Positions 37,160-47,003 of a DNA stretch of 64,000 bases are shown in pieces. Location: assembly GCA_945883815.1 (NCBI GenBank), contig CAMCYJ010000001.1:23618-87617 (forward strand), written 5' to 3'. Made by a program: the position numbers and the translations under genes. Numbering within the stretch: the first letter of the stretch is position 1; every line of letters starts with the position of its first letter. A model generated the notes under the pieces. It was not told where the DNA came from, ran no database searches, and was given only the letters and a program-made list of their open reading frames with translations. This DNA is from Akkermansia muciniphila (GTDB lineage: Bacteria; Verrucomicrobiota; Verrucomicrobiia; Limisphaerales; UBA9464).

Positions 37160-38178
37160 GGGCGGGTCTCCAGAAAAATGCGTTGAGCGCGCTCATACAG
37201 GGCCAAATGCACATTGCGGACATAAGCCGCAAGCACCCTGGATCCGTTGCGTTTGAGTTCGGTCAACTGAGCCACCTGACTGGTGATGGGTTCGACCTCA
37301 GCCAGTGCCCGAAGTGTCTCGATTTCGACCGCACGCCGGGATTGCACGATCTTTTGATCAGCCGATGCCTGAGCCAAGCTGATGTCCGAAGAGACGTGGT
37401 TGTAGGCGGTGTTGATGGCCGCCAGCGCTGAATCAACTTCCGGTGGCGGATCAATGCCAGTGATCAACGACGCATCGAGCGTGATGCCGTACCGCGCAGC
37501 AGAGGTGCGGCATTCGTTGTCCATGTGCTCGTTCAGATCTCGCAGGTTTTTCCGGATGTCGTTGATGGAAATCCCGGAAACAATGGTGGCATCCGGACCA
37601 CCGGTCACGACTTCGGGAGGATTTTGGGGGGAAACCGGCGGCGCGGCCGGCGCCTCGAAGTTGGCTATCCTCTCCCGCAACACGGAGACGAAATAACCCA
37701 TGACATGGACTATGGGGTGCTTCACGCCAAAGAGGTAGGCGTAGAGATTTCGCTCGGAGACTTGGTATCGGATCTGACCGGTCAGACCGGTGTTGAGCTG
37801 GTCCTTGGTGACCGCCTCCAGGATGGTGCCGTTCTGATTGGCAGAAGGATCTTCGGGATCCCAGGCCATGTTCACCGTCTGGGTGGCAATGGACACCTTG
37901 TACACCCGCTCCCAAGGCCATCTGAAATAGGGCCCACCGGGCTGGATGACTCGAACCAGCGGGTAGTTGTAGCGGGATTTCTCCTCACTGTTGAGCGATT
38001 CGGAAATGGCGTCGCCGCTGGTGGTCAAATCTCCCATTCGCTGCGCCCGGCCAAAGGATGTTTTTACGGCGCGCTCGTTCTGGTTCACGGTGTAAAGACC
38101 CGCGACCAGATACCGAACCAGAAACCACACAACGAAGCCGGAAGCGGCACCGAAGATTATCGAGGTGAGTTCGAACAT
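37156..38178 (-). CDS. SPFH/band 7 domain membrane protein (HflK-like)
   Basis: N-terminal TM; LYTVNQNERAVKTSFGRAQRMG; GPYFRWPWERVYKVSIATQTVNM; overlaps the following gene by 4 bp. Confidence 0.87.
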   Translation of the reverse strand: MFELTSIIFGAASGFVVWFLVRYLVAGLYTVNQNERAVKTSFGRAQRMGDLTTSGDAISESLNSEEKSRYNYPLVRVIQPGGPYFRWPWERVYKVSIATQTVNMAWDPEDPSANQNGTILEAVTKDQLNTGLTGQIRYQVSERNLYAYLFGVKHPIVHVMGYFVSVLRERIANFEAPAAPPVSPQNPPEVVTGGPDATIVSGISINDIRKNLRDLNEHMDNECRTSAARYGITLDASLITGIDPPPEVDSALAAINTAYNHVSSDISLAQASADQKIVQSRRAVEIETLRALAEVEPITSQVAQLTELKRNGSRVLAAYVRNVHLALYERAQRIFLETRP

Positions 38179-38545
38179 GGCCTCTTTTTTCAAACATTAG
38201 CTGAATCAATCACCAAACGCAAATCCTGGCATAGACCCGCTGATCGCCGCACCCGAAAGCGTCCCCAATGGCGCACCGTCCCGAGGGATGGCGTGCAGGT
38301 GTCCGATTCTCTCGGTCACGCCAAGGCCGTAAAAGCTCAAGAAAGGCCGATCTCAGGGTGGCGGCAATTGAACCCCAAACCAAACACTTCGCATCTGTCG
38401 GCCCGCCGCAATCGACTGCATCAGGCGGTGGGCGCGGCGGGCACGGTCGGGGCCGGCTTGCTCTTGCAATCGGGGGCTGTCCCTGTTCCGACCTTCACGG
38501 ACCGGAGCCCGTCACCGACGATCCCACATGCCCTGGCCGCCCGAA

Positions 38546-39682
38546 TCAACGGGGCAACACCTCAGCCACCGGCGGAGCCGCCTGAGGACTGGCAGCATTG
38601 AAGTCTTCACCCAGCAGCGCGGCCACGGTCGCGGCCACCTGAGCCTGGCGAACCAATGGTACACCCTTGCGCTCACCCAGAGCCGGGGTATCAGGCCCGA
38701 TGACCGCCATCCACAGGTAGGCCGAGTCGGTGATTTCCCGACCGTGATTCTTCCATGCCACAGGCGCAGGACCCCGACCGTGGTCAGCTGTGATCACCAG
38801 GCTGGTCTTGCCGCGGTATCGCTGCGTGGATTGCACCCGCCTCCACAAGTCCGCCAAAAAGCGGTCGAATCCCTGAGCAGATCGCAAGTACCGCTCGTAG
38901 TTCCCCTCGTGAGCCCAGTCGTCGGTCTCGCCGTAAGAAACGTAGAGGGCGCGCGGTTGGAGGGTGTCGATCGCATGGAACGCAGCGTACCGGACGAAGG
39001 TATCCAACAAGACTCCCGACCAGAGCGTCTTGCTGTGCTCCACCATTTCGTCCAAAGCCCGAGGCACCGGCAGTCGGCGGGTTCCGGGCGGAACATCGAA
39101 CCCGCTCCAAATTGGAAAACCCGCCCGAGGCCCATTCAAGACCCACGGCAGCACATCCCAATTGACCACCGCAGCCACCTTGCCCCGGTATCCCGGCCGG
39201 GTGTTCAGCCACTCGAAAACATTGGTGTTGGCGTTGAGCACCTTGTCATTGCTGTCGATCTTCGGATCGGCAATGCCGGTCAGGAATTCGTTGTAGCCCG
39301 GATACGAGAAATTGCGGCCATTGGTCACCCGGACCTCGGAACCCAGCGCCCGATTGCCCAAAAGCTGACCCTGCCGGGCCACCGTCCCCCACAAGAAGGG
39401 AAAGAGCACCTCGCGGCTTTGTTTGGGATCCGGCCTCCAGAACTCGGCCTTGAGTTCATTGGTTTTGCCGACATTGCCATATTGCTTGGAGATTAGGATT
39501 TCTTCGGCCCCTTGGAATACTTCCTCCTGCCGCAGACCATCGGTGGTCACGAGAATCACATAGCGCGTCTTGTTCGCGGCTTGGGCCGAGAGCAAGAGTC
39601 CCATCACGCTCAAAACGCACAGCGCGAGGCGGAAATGAAGACCCGGAAGGGTTGGGGTTCGAGGCAAGGCGAAGGCAGTCAC
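38546..39682 (-). CDS. Alkaline-phosphatase/sulfatase-superfamily phosphodiesterase-like protein, secreted
   Basis: YVILVTTDGLRQEEVFQGAE, YPGYNEFLTG, YVSYGETDDWAHEGNYERYLRSAQGFDRFLADLW, LVITADHGRGP; signal-like LALCVLSVMGLLLSAQA. Start codon uncertain. Confidence 0.85.
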   Translation of the reverse strand: MTAFALPRTPTLPGLHFRLALCVLSVMGLLLSAQAANKTRYVILVTTDGLRQEEVFQGAEEILISKQYGNVGKTNELKAEFWRPDPKQSREVLFPFLWGTVARQGQLLGNRALGSEVRVTNGRNFSYPGYNEFLTGIADPKIDSNDKVLNANTNVFEWLNTRPGYRGKVAAVVNWDVLPWVLNGPRAGFPIWSGFDVPPGTRRLPVPRALDEMVEHSKTLWSGVLLDTFVRYAAFHAIDTLQPRALYVSYGETDDWAHEGNYERYLRSAQGFDRFLADLWRRVQSTQRYRGKTSLVITADHGRGPAPVAWKNHGREITDSAYLWMAVIGPDTPALGERKGVPLVRQAQVAATVAALLGEDFNAASPQAAPPVAEVLPR

Positions 39683-39896
39683 AGCGAACCGAATCGTGCG
39701 CACACCCCAACCATCGGTCAACCGACCGTCCGCAGGTGCAACTCTGGGGACAAAATTCCCAGCCGCCCCCTTCTTGAAACCGACTCGACCCACGACACCG
39801 CCGACCCAACACCGGCCCGCCTCCGAGCGAGCGGTTCGTTTTCGCTTTGGCACTGACAAATCGGGTCCATAGTCTCCGAGTAACCACCGCGTTTCC

Positions 39897-42800
39897 ATGG
39901 GCTCAAGAATTCCAACTCCGAACGGCATCCGCTGGGGACTCGCCGGCCTCTTCATTCCTGGCTTGATGGCGGCCCTAGGGCTGAACGCGGCCTCTCCGAG
40001 TCTGGAGTTCAATCGGGACATCCGACGCATTCTTTCGGAGAACTGCTTCCAGTGCCACGGACCTGACGCGGGTGGCGGCAAAGCCGGCAAGAAAACCCTG
40101 CGCTTGGATTTGCCCGAGGCGGCCTACGCCCCGAGAGACGGGCATCCGGCCATCGTCCCCGGGCGACCGGAGCAAAGTGAAGTCATGCGCCGCATCGTCT
40201 CGACCGATCCGGATGACAAGATGCCGCCGCCCGATTCGGGCAAGACCCTGTCGGCCACCGATCGGGCCACTTTGCAAGAGTGGATCCGTCAGGGTGCTAC
40301 GTACTCTCGGCACTGGGCCTATGTCCCGCCGGTTCGTCCCCCGTTGCCGGCCATCGAAGCCCGGACGTGGCCCCGAAATCCCATCGATCAGTTCGTCTTG
40401 GCCCGACTGGAGCAAGAACGTCTGAAGCCCAGTCCGGAGGCCGATTCAATGGCCTTGGAACGCCGCGCCAGCCTCGACTTGACCGGGTTGCCTCCCAAAG
40501 CCATCGAAGCTGGCGACGGCCTAAGCTCTGACTACGAGCGATACGTCGACCAACTGCTGGCGTCGCGGGCCTATGGCGAACACTGGGCCCGTCTGTGGCT
40601 CGATCTGGCGCGTTACGCCGATTCGAGCGGGTATGCCGACGATCCCGCCCGAACGATCTGGGCCTACCGCGACTACGTCACCCGCTCTTTCAACGCCAAC
40701 AAACCATTTGATGTCTTCACCGTGGAACAGCTCGCGGGAGACCTGCTCCCGGAGCCCACCGAAGAACAGCAAATCGCCACCGCGTTCCATCGGAACACGA
40801 TGACCAACAATGAGGGTGGCACCAGCGACGAAGAGTTCCGCAACGTGGCCCTGGTCGATCGGGTCAACACCACTCTGGCGGTTTGGATGGGCACCACCGT
40901 GGCCTGCGCCCAGTGCCACAACCACAAGTACGACCCCATTAGTCAGGAAGACTATTTCCGGTTGTTCGCCATCCTCAACAACACCGCCGACGCGGACCGG
41001 GGCGATGAAAGCCCGGTGATACCGCTCTTCACCGACGAGCAGAAGCGAGCCAAAGCGCAGGCGGAGTCCGAGATCCGCCAAGTCGAGGCGACGCTCGCAC
41101 GGTCCACCCCAGAATTGGCCGAAGACCAAAACCTCTGGGAGGCACGCTGCTCGAAGCCCATCTCCTGGCAAACGATGATCCCGGGCCCGGTTTCCTCCCG
41201 CGCCGGGGCTGAGATCCGCTCGCGAAACGACGGCATTGTGCAGGTGGGGCGTTCCGGAAAAACCGATTCCTACCGGCTGGAACTGTCCTCCAACGAGACG
41301 CAACCCGTTCAGGCCCTCCGCATGGAGGTGTTCCCCGAGGGTGGCACACCCGAGGGTCGCGTGGGACACGCCGAGGGCGACTTCGTTCTCACGCGAGTCC
41401 AAGCCCGCATCGTCCCGGCCAAGCCCCTCGTACCCCAGGCCCGCTTCGTCCGAATCGAACTTCCCGGCAAGGAACGCATCCTGTCCTTGGCCGAGGTGCA
41501 GGTCTTTCAGGGCGACAAAAACCTGGCGCAGTCGGGCGAGGCTCGCCAGAGCACCACTGCCTTCGATGGACCCGCCCGACTGGCCATCGATGGCAACACC
41601 AATGGCGATTTCAACGGCGCCCACTCCACCACCCACACTGAGACCTCCAACAGCCCGTGGTGGGAAGTGGACCTGAAGACCTCGGTGTCCATCGACCGCT
41701 TGACGATTTGGAATCGCACCGACGGATCCCAGGAACGCCTCAGCGGCTTCCGCGTGGTGCTGCTGGATGAGAATCGGGCCCCCGTGTGGGACCAAGTGGT
41801 GGCCGAGCCTCCCAAGCCGAGCAAAGATATGCGGCCTGATGCCTCCCGCTCGGTGGAATTCCGCCTCGCGTCGGCCGACTTCGAGTCCCCGGGATTCGAG
41901 GCATCCCTGGTGCTGACCAATTCCGATCCGTCCAAAAAAGGCTGGTCCGTCGCCCCCCGATTGACCGAACAGCACCACCTGACTCTGGTGCCCACACACC
42001 CCTTCTTGGTGGGGCCCGGCTCCAACCTGGTCATCACGCTCGATCACCTCTCCCAGCGCGAGCACGCCTCCTTGGCCGCCTTCCGGGTCTCCCAAACCTC
42101 CGACCCGCGCGCCGCGGAGATCGCCCAAATCCCGGCCCCGGTGCTGGCCGCCTTGAGCCGACCGGCTCCTCAGCGTTCGCCCGCGGAGAAGTCCATAATT
42201 GCCGCGCATCACCTCTCCGTAGCCCCGCGCCTCCAACCCCAACGGACGCGGTTGGCCGAACTGAAACGCCAACAGTCCGAACGTCGACCGAACACAACGG
42301 TCCCCGTGCTTCGGGAACTGGCGGGCAAGGAACGCCGCAAGACCTTCATTCAACTCCGCGGCAACTACCTGAACCCAGGGCTTGAGGTCCATGAAGGCCT
42401 GCCCCCCGCCCTGGGACCGTCACCCGAAACGGCAGTCCCCGGACGTCTCGAACTGGCCCGGTGGCTGGTGGACCGCCGGAATCCCCTGACCGCACGGGTG
42501 GTGGCCAACCGACTGTGGGAATCGGTTTTCGGCATTGGCTTGGTCCGAACCAGCGAAGAATTCGGCTCCCAGGGAGAACCCCCTTCCCACCCCGAGCTCC
42601 TCGATTGGCTCGCCGTCGAACTCATGGACAGCGGCTGGGACCTGAAGCACCTACTGCGACTCATGGTGACCTCGGCCGCCTACCGGCAATCCTCCAAGAT
42701 CACCCCGGAGCATCTGGCCCGAGACCCAGAGAACCGATGGCTGGCCCGCGGGCCCCGTTTCCGCCTGTCGGCCGAGATGATTCGCGATCAGGCCATGGCC

Positions 42801-43379
42801 GTCAGTGGACTGCTCAGTGCCCGCATGCACGGCCCGCCCGTGAAGCCGGCCCAACCCAAATCGGGACTGAGCGCGGCCTTCGGCAGTGGCACCGACTGGG
42901 AGACGAGCAGTGGCGAAGACCGATTCCGCCGGGGCTTGTACACGACTTGGCGACGCTCAAACCCCTACCCTTCAATGGCCACCTTCGACGCACCCAACCG
43001 CGAGGTCTGCCAGGTGCGTCGTGAACGCTCCAACACCCCGCTCCAAGCGTTGGTGACACTCAACGACCCCGTCTACGTGGAAGCAGCCCAAGCCCTGGGC
43101 CGCCAAATGGCGCTGGCGTCCGGCACGACCACCGACCGCTTGCAAAGCGGATTCCGTCAGTGCCTGCATCGAGCGGCCTCCGCCGATGAATTGACCTCCC
43201 TCAATAGCCTTCTGGAACGCAGTCGGCAGCGATTCCAAGCCAACCCCACCAAGGCTCGCAGCCTGGCCACCGAACCCATCGGGGAGCTCCCCCGCGGTCT
43301 GGAGGCTCCGGAGGCAGCCGCCTGGACCTCAGTGGCCAACGTGCTGATGAACCTGGACGAATTCCTGATGAAACGGTGA
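39897..43379 (+). CDS. DUF1549/DUF1553 protein with PSD1-type cytochrome c domain
   Basis: [95 protein letters not shown]-type C-terminus. Confidence 0.95.
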   Translation: [1160 protein letters not shown]

Positions 43380-43401
43380 CGCGGATCCTCCCTATCGCCC
43401 T

Positions 43402-44865
43402 ATGAATCCACAGATCGAAGCCCTGCAGTCCCTCACGCGGCGACACTTCCTCGGCCGCACCGCACACGGCCTCGGAGCCATCGCCTTGGGATCCCTCCTC
43501 AAGGGAAGCCTCCCGGCGGCCGCCGCCGCGGCGACGCCCCCCGTTGCTCCCGTACTGGCAGCGCATAGCCCACGGTTTCCGGGCCGGGCCAAGCGGGTGA
43601 TCTACCTGCACCTGACCGGGTCGCCGCCGCACCTGGACCTCTTCGACTACAAGCCCGAATTGGTGAAGCGCAACGGTCAGGACTGCCCGGATGCCTTCCT
43701 GAAAGGCAAGCGCTTCGCCTTCACCTCCGGCACCCCCAAGCTCCTGGGAACGCCCCGCACCTTTGCCCGTCACGGACAGGGCGGCGTCTGGCTCTCCGAC
43801 GCGATTCCGCACCTCCACACCGTGGCCGACGAACTGTGCGTCATCCGTTCGATGACCACCGACCAGTTCAACCACGCTCCTGCTGAGTTGCTCGTGTACA
43901 CCGGTTCCCCGCGTCCGGGTCGCCCGTCCATCGGCTCTTGGGTCACTTACGGACTGGGCACCGAAAACCAGAATCTCCCGGGCTTCGTCGTGCTCATCTC
44001 CAGCGGAGTGCAGCCCAACGGCGGGAAGAACTCTTTCGGCAACGGCTTCCTCCCCTCCGTCTACCAGGGGGTTCAGTGCCGATCCAAGGGCGACCCGGTG
44101 CTCTATGCCTCAGACCCCGCTGGCATGGACCGCGATGTGCGTCGCATGGGTCTGGACACGCTGCGCGAACTCAACGAGTTGCAGTCCCAGGAGTTGGGAC
44201 ATCCGGAGACCGCCACGCGAATCGCCCAGTACGAGCTGGCCTTCCGAATGCAGATGTCGGTGCCGGAGGTGATGGACATCACCCGTGAAACGCCGGCCAC
44301 CCTGGAGGCCTACGGTGCCAAACCCGGCGACTCGAGCTTCGCCAACAACTGCCTTTTGGCGCGGCGACTGATCGAGCAAGGCGTCCGGTATGTCCAACTT
44401 TTCGACTGGGGTTGGGATTTCCATGGCACGGGTCCGTCGGAAGACATCCGCGATGGTCTCACCAACAAATGCCGGACCATGGACCGCCCGGTTGCGGCCT
44501 TGCTGAAAGACCTTCGTCAGCGGGGATTGCTCGACGACACGCTCGTCGTGCTCGGGGGCGAGTTCGGACGCACCCCCTTCCGTGAAGGGCGCACCGCTCA
44601 GGGTGGCATTCTGGGCCGCGACCATTTCCCGGACTGCTACACCATGGTCATGGCCGGCAGCGGAATCCGAGGCGGCACCATGTATGGAGAATCCGACGAA
44701 CTCGGTTTCTCGGTGGCCCGCGACAAGGTGAGCGTCCACGATTTGCAGGCCACCTTGCTGCACCAACTAGGTTTCGATCACGAGCGGCTCACCTTCCGAT
44801 TCCAAGGCCGCGACTACCGCCTGACCGACGTGGAAGGTGAAGTGATCAAGGGGATCATCAGCTGA
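43402..44865 (+). CDS. DUF1501 domain protein, Tat-type N-terminus
   Basis: TRRHFLGRTAHGLGAIALGSLL; VIYLHLTGSPPHLDLFDYKP; LLDDTLVVLGGEFGRTPF; GRDHFPDCYTMVMAGSGIRGG. Confidence 0.96.
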   Translation: MNPQIEALQSLTRRHFLGRTAHGLGAIALGSLLKGSLPAAAAAATPPVAPVLAAHSPRFPGRAKRVIYLHLTGSPPHLDLFDYKPELVKRNGQDCPDAFLKGKRFAFTSGTPKLLGTPRTFARHGQGGVWLSDAIPHLHTVADELCVIRSMTTDQFNHAPAELLVYTGSPRPGRPSIGSWVTYGLGTENQNLPGFVVLISSGVQPNGGKNSFGNGFLPSVYQGVQCRSKGDPVLYASDPAGMDRDVRRMGLDTLRELNELQSQELGHPETATRIAQYELAFRMQMSVPEVMDITRETPATLEAYGAKPGDSSFANNCLLARRLIEQGVRYVQLFDWGWDFHGTGPSEDIRDGLTNKCRTMDRPVAALLKDLRQRGLLDDTLVVLGGEFGRTPFREGRTAQGGILGRDHFPDCYTMVMAGSGIRGGTMYGESDELGFSVARDKVSVHDLQATLLHQLGFDHERLTFRFQGRDYRLTDVEGEVIKGIIS

Positions 44866-45029
44866 CCCATGAGCGGACCCATGCATTGGATTTGAATTCG
44901 TCCATCGCCCTGGACCCTCGAACTCGCGGCGCTCGCCGTGGTCAGCATCTGGACCCTGTCCGTGCAGCCCGGCAATTCGTCGGTTCTTCGGGATCATCGC
45001 GCTGCAATCTGACTCACGTTCAACGGCTC

Positions 45030-45401
45030 ATGAACAAACCCAAACAGGTGCAATGGTTCGATGAACCGGAAGAGCACAACTACCCCGCGGCTCAATCTTA
45101 CCTGCGTCTGCTCTATCCCGATACAGATGCCAATCGCTTGGTGGATCAACTTCGAGCAGCAGACATGGTTTCCTTCAAAGCGAAGGATATTTTCCGGGCA
45201 TCCGGTCTTTCGCTGCTCGGCGTGAGCAACAGCCACGTCTCCAAGAACGACGACAAGATCCAGAACGGGGTTTCGTTATCGCCCCTGCTGCTGGTGCGAT
45301 CCCGCATCCGGGATTCGGTGATCGTGGCCGATGGTTACCACCGACTGTGTGCGGTCTACCGCCACAACGAAGACGCTTGGATCCCCTGCAAAATCACCTA
45401 A
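45030..45401 (+). CDS. Conserved hypothetical protein (ParB-nuclease-like signature)
   Basis: LSPLLLVRSRIRDSVIVADGYHRLCAVYRHNEDAWIPCKI resembles ParB-like DGxHR motif. Confidence 0.65.
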   Translation: MNKPKQVQWFDEPEEHNYPAAQSYLRLLYPDTDANRLVDQLRAADMVSFKAKDIFRASGLSLLGVSNSHVSKNDDKIQNGVSLSPLLLVRSRIRDSVIVADGYHRLCAVYRHNEDAWIPCKIT

Positions 45402-45410
45402 CGTTTTGTC

Positions 45411-45665
45411 ATGCCACTCCCCCGAGAGACCGCTTGGTTTTATACAAAATCCTATGGTTGGGGCTGGGGACTGCCGGCGCGCTGGCAGGGATGGGTGAGT
45501 CTCCTGACCTATGTGGCCGCGATCGCCATGAGCGCTGCCTGGAGACTGCCCGAAAACCCAATCCTCTTCGGCACCACCACTGGCGTTCTATCCGCGATCT
45601 TCATCGGGATTTGCTACTGGAAGGGGGAACCCCCGAAGTGGCGCTGGGGCGGGAAGCCCTTGTGA
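45411..45665 (+). CDS. Small membrane protein, hypothetical
   Basis: 84 aa with two hydrophobic segments; directly follows 45030-45401. Confidence 0.65.
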   Translation: MPLPRETAWFYTKSYGWGWGLPARWQGWVSLLTYVAAIAMSAAWRLPENPILFGTTTGVLSAIFIGICYWKGEPPKWRWGGKPL

Positions 45666-45701
45666 CAAACTGCAATCCCCCTCCGACTCTGCCGTCATTC
45701 A

Positions 45702-46829
45702 ATGACTCCCTCTGCCCCGTCCCAACCCCTCGTCCAAACCGCACAACCCCGGCTCATGTCTCTCGATGCCCTGCGGGGGTTCGACATGTTCTGGATCGTT
45801 GGAGCTGAAGAATTGATCCGCGGGCTTCAGAAGTTTTCCAGCGGCGGTCTCCTGGGGCTGATTGCCGAGCAACTGCACCACAAAGCCTGGGCGGGGTTCC
45901 ATTTCGAGGACCTGATCTTTCCGCTCTTCGTCTTCATCGCCGGGGTTTCCTTGGTGTTTTCGCTTGGGAAAACCCTGCAGCAAACCGACCGGCAAACCAC
46001 CGCGGTCCGAATCCTCAAGCGGTCCGCCTTGCTGTACTTCATCGGGATCCTGTATTACGGCGGATTTTCCACTCCGTTTGAAGAAATTCGTCTGCTCGGT
46101 GTCCTCCAACGCATCGCCCTGTGTTACCTCTTCTCGGGCCTGCTGTTCTGTTATCTCAAGCCCAGGGCACTCATCGGCGCCTGCGCGGGGCTGCTATTGG
46201 GCTATTGGGCGATGATGTCGTGGATTCCGGTGCCCGGACATGGAGCCGGCAACTTTGCCGAGGGAGCCAATTTGGCCAATTACGTGGATCAACAGTTCTT
46301 GCCGCTGCGAAAGAATGATGGGGATCACGATCCGGAAGGGTTGCTCAGCACGCTGCCGGCCATCGCCAGTTGTCTCTTGGGGGTCTTTGCAGGACTCATT
46401 CTCCAGAACCACGCACTCTCCGATCGGAAACGGGTGCACCGGTTGGTGGTGCTGGGCTTGGCTTGCCTGGCCGTCGGTTGGGTTTGGCACCTGAATTTCC
46501 CCGTCATCAAAAAGATTTGGACCTCGTCGTTCGTGCTGGTGGCTGGCGGATACAGCTACCTGCTATTGGCCGCATTCTATCAGGTGATCGATGTCTGGAA
46601 GTTCCAGAAATGGGCGATGCCACTGGTATGGATCGGCGTGAACCCCATCACCCTCTATTTTGGCGGGCGCTTCATTGACTTCGAAGCCATGGCCAAATTG
46701 TTTTTCGGCGGCCCGATCGGCGCGGCATTGGGCCCCTATCAAGAACTGGTGATGGCCCTGACCACCCTCGGTTTCGGCTTCGCCTTCCTGCGCTACCTCT
46801 ACCAGCGCCGCATTTTCCTGCGGGTTTGA
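45702..46829 (+). CDS. DUF5009 / heparan-alpha-glucosaminide N-acetyltransferase-like membrane protein (NagX-like)
   Basis: RLMSLDALRGFDMFWIVGAEELIRGL, LIFPLFVFIAGVSLVFSLGK, GVLQRIALCYLFSGLL, multi-TM. Confidence 0.92.
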   Translation: MTPSAPSQPLVQTAQPRLMSLDALRGFDMFWIVGAEELIRGLQKFSSGGLLGLIAEQLHHKAWAGFHFEDLIFPLFVFIAGVSLVFSLGKTLQQTDRQTTAVRILKRSALLYFIGILYYGGFSTPFEEIRLLGVLQRIALCYLFSGLLFCYLKPRALIGACAGLLLGYWAMMSWIPVPGHGAGNFAEGANLANYVDQQFLPLRKNDGDHDPEGLLSTLPAIASCLLGVFAGLILQNHALSDRKRVHRLVVLGLACLAVGWVWHLNFPVIKKIWTSSFVLVAGGYSYLLLAAFYQVIDVWKFQKWAMPLVWIGVNPITLYFGGRFIDFEAMAKLFFGGPIGAALGPYQELVMALTTLGFGFAFLRYLYQRRIFLRV

Positions 46830-46856
46830 TCAACCCACTACCAAACCTAGAGCCCA

Positions 46857-46954
46857 GGGACAGGCTCCTCGGATGAGGGACAGGCTCCTCGGATGAGGGA
46901 CAGGCTCCTCGGGCAAGGGACAGGTTCCTCGGACTGGGGACAGGCCGGTGACCA
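46857..46954. repeat. GGGACAGGC array B (20-bp tandem units)
   Basis: GGGACAGGCTCCTCGGATGA at 46857 and 46877, GGGACAGGCTCCTCGGGCAA at 46897, GGGACAGGTTCCTCGGACTG at 46917, partial GGGACAGGCCGG at 46937. Confidence 0.9.
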
Positions 46955-47003
46955 GATTGTCTGTGGTCGTTTTGTCCTGCCTTCTTTCCGGGCTTGGGTT
47001 TTG

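Noticed and set aside
38460-38500. Single GGGGCTGTCCCTGTTCC as a fourth GCCTGTCCC array
   Set aside because: One imperfect copy only; could be chance.
40521-42392. 623-aa minus-strand ORF
   Set aside because: Antisense to the DUF1549/1553 gene; G/H/R-rich with no domain.
44870-45010. Hydrophobic frame WTLELAALAVVSIWTLSVQPGNSSVLRDHRAAI between DUF1501 and the ParB-like gene
   Set aside because: No start codon in frame and an upstream stop; possibly a relic but not supportable.
46857-46954. Tandem array considered as CRISPR
   Set aside because: 20-bp units lie back to back with no unique spacers and no cas genes in the window.
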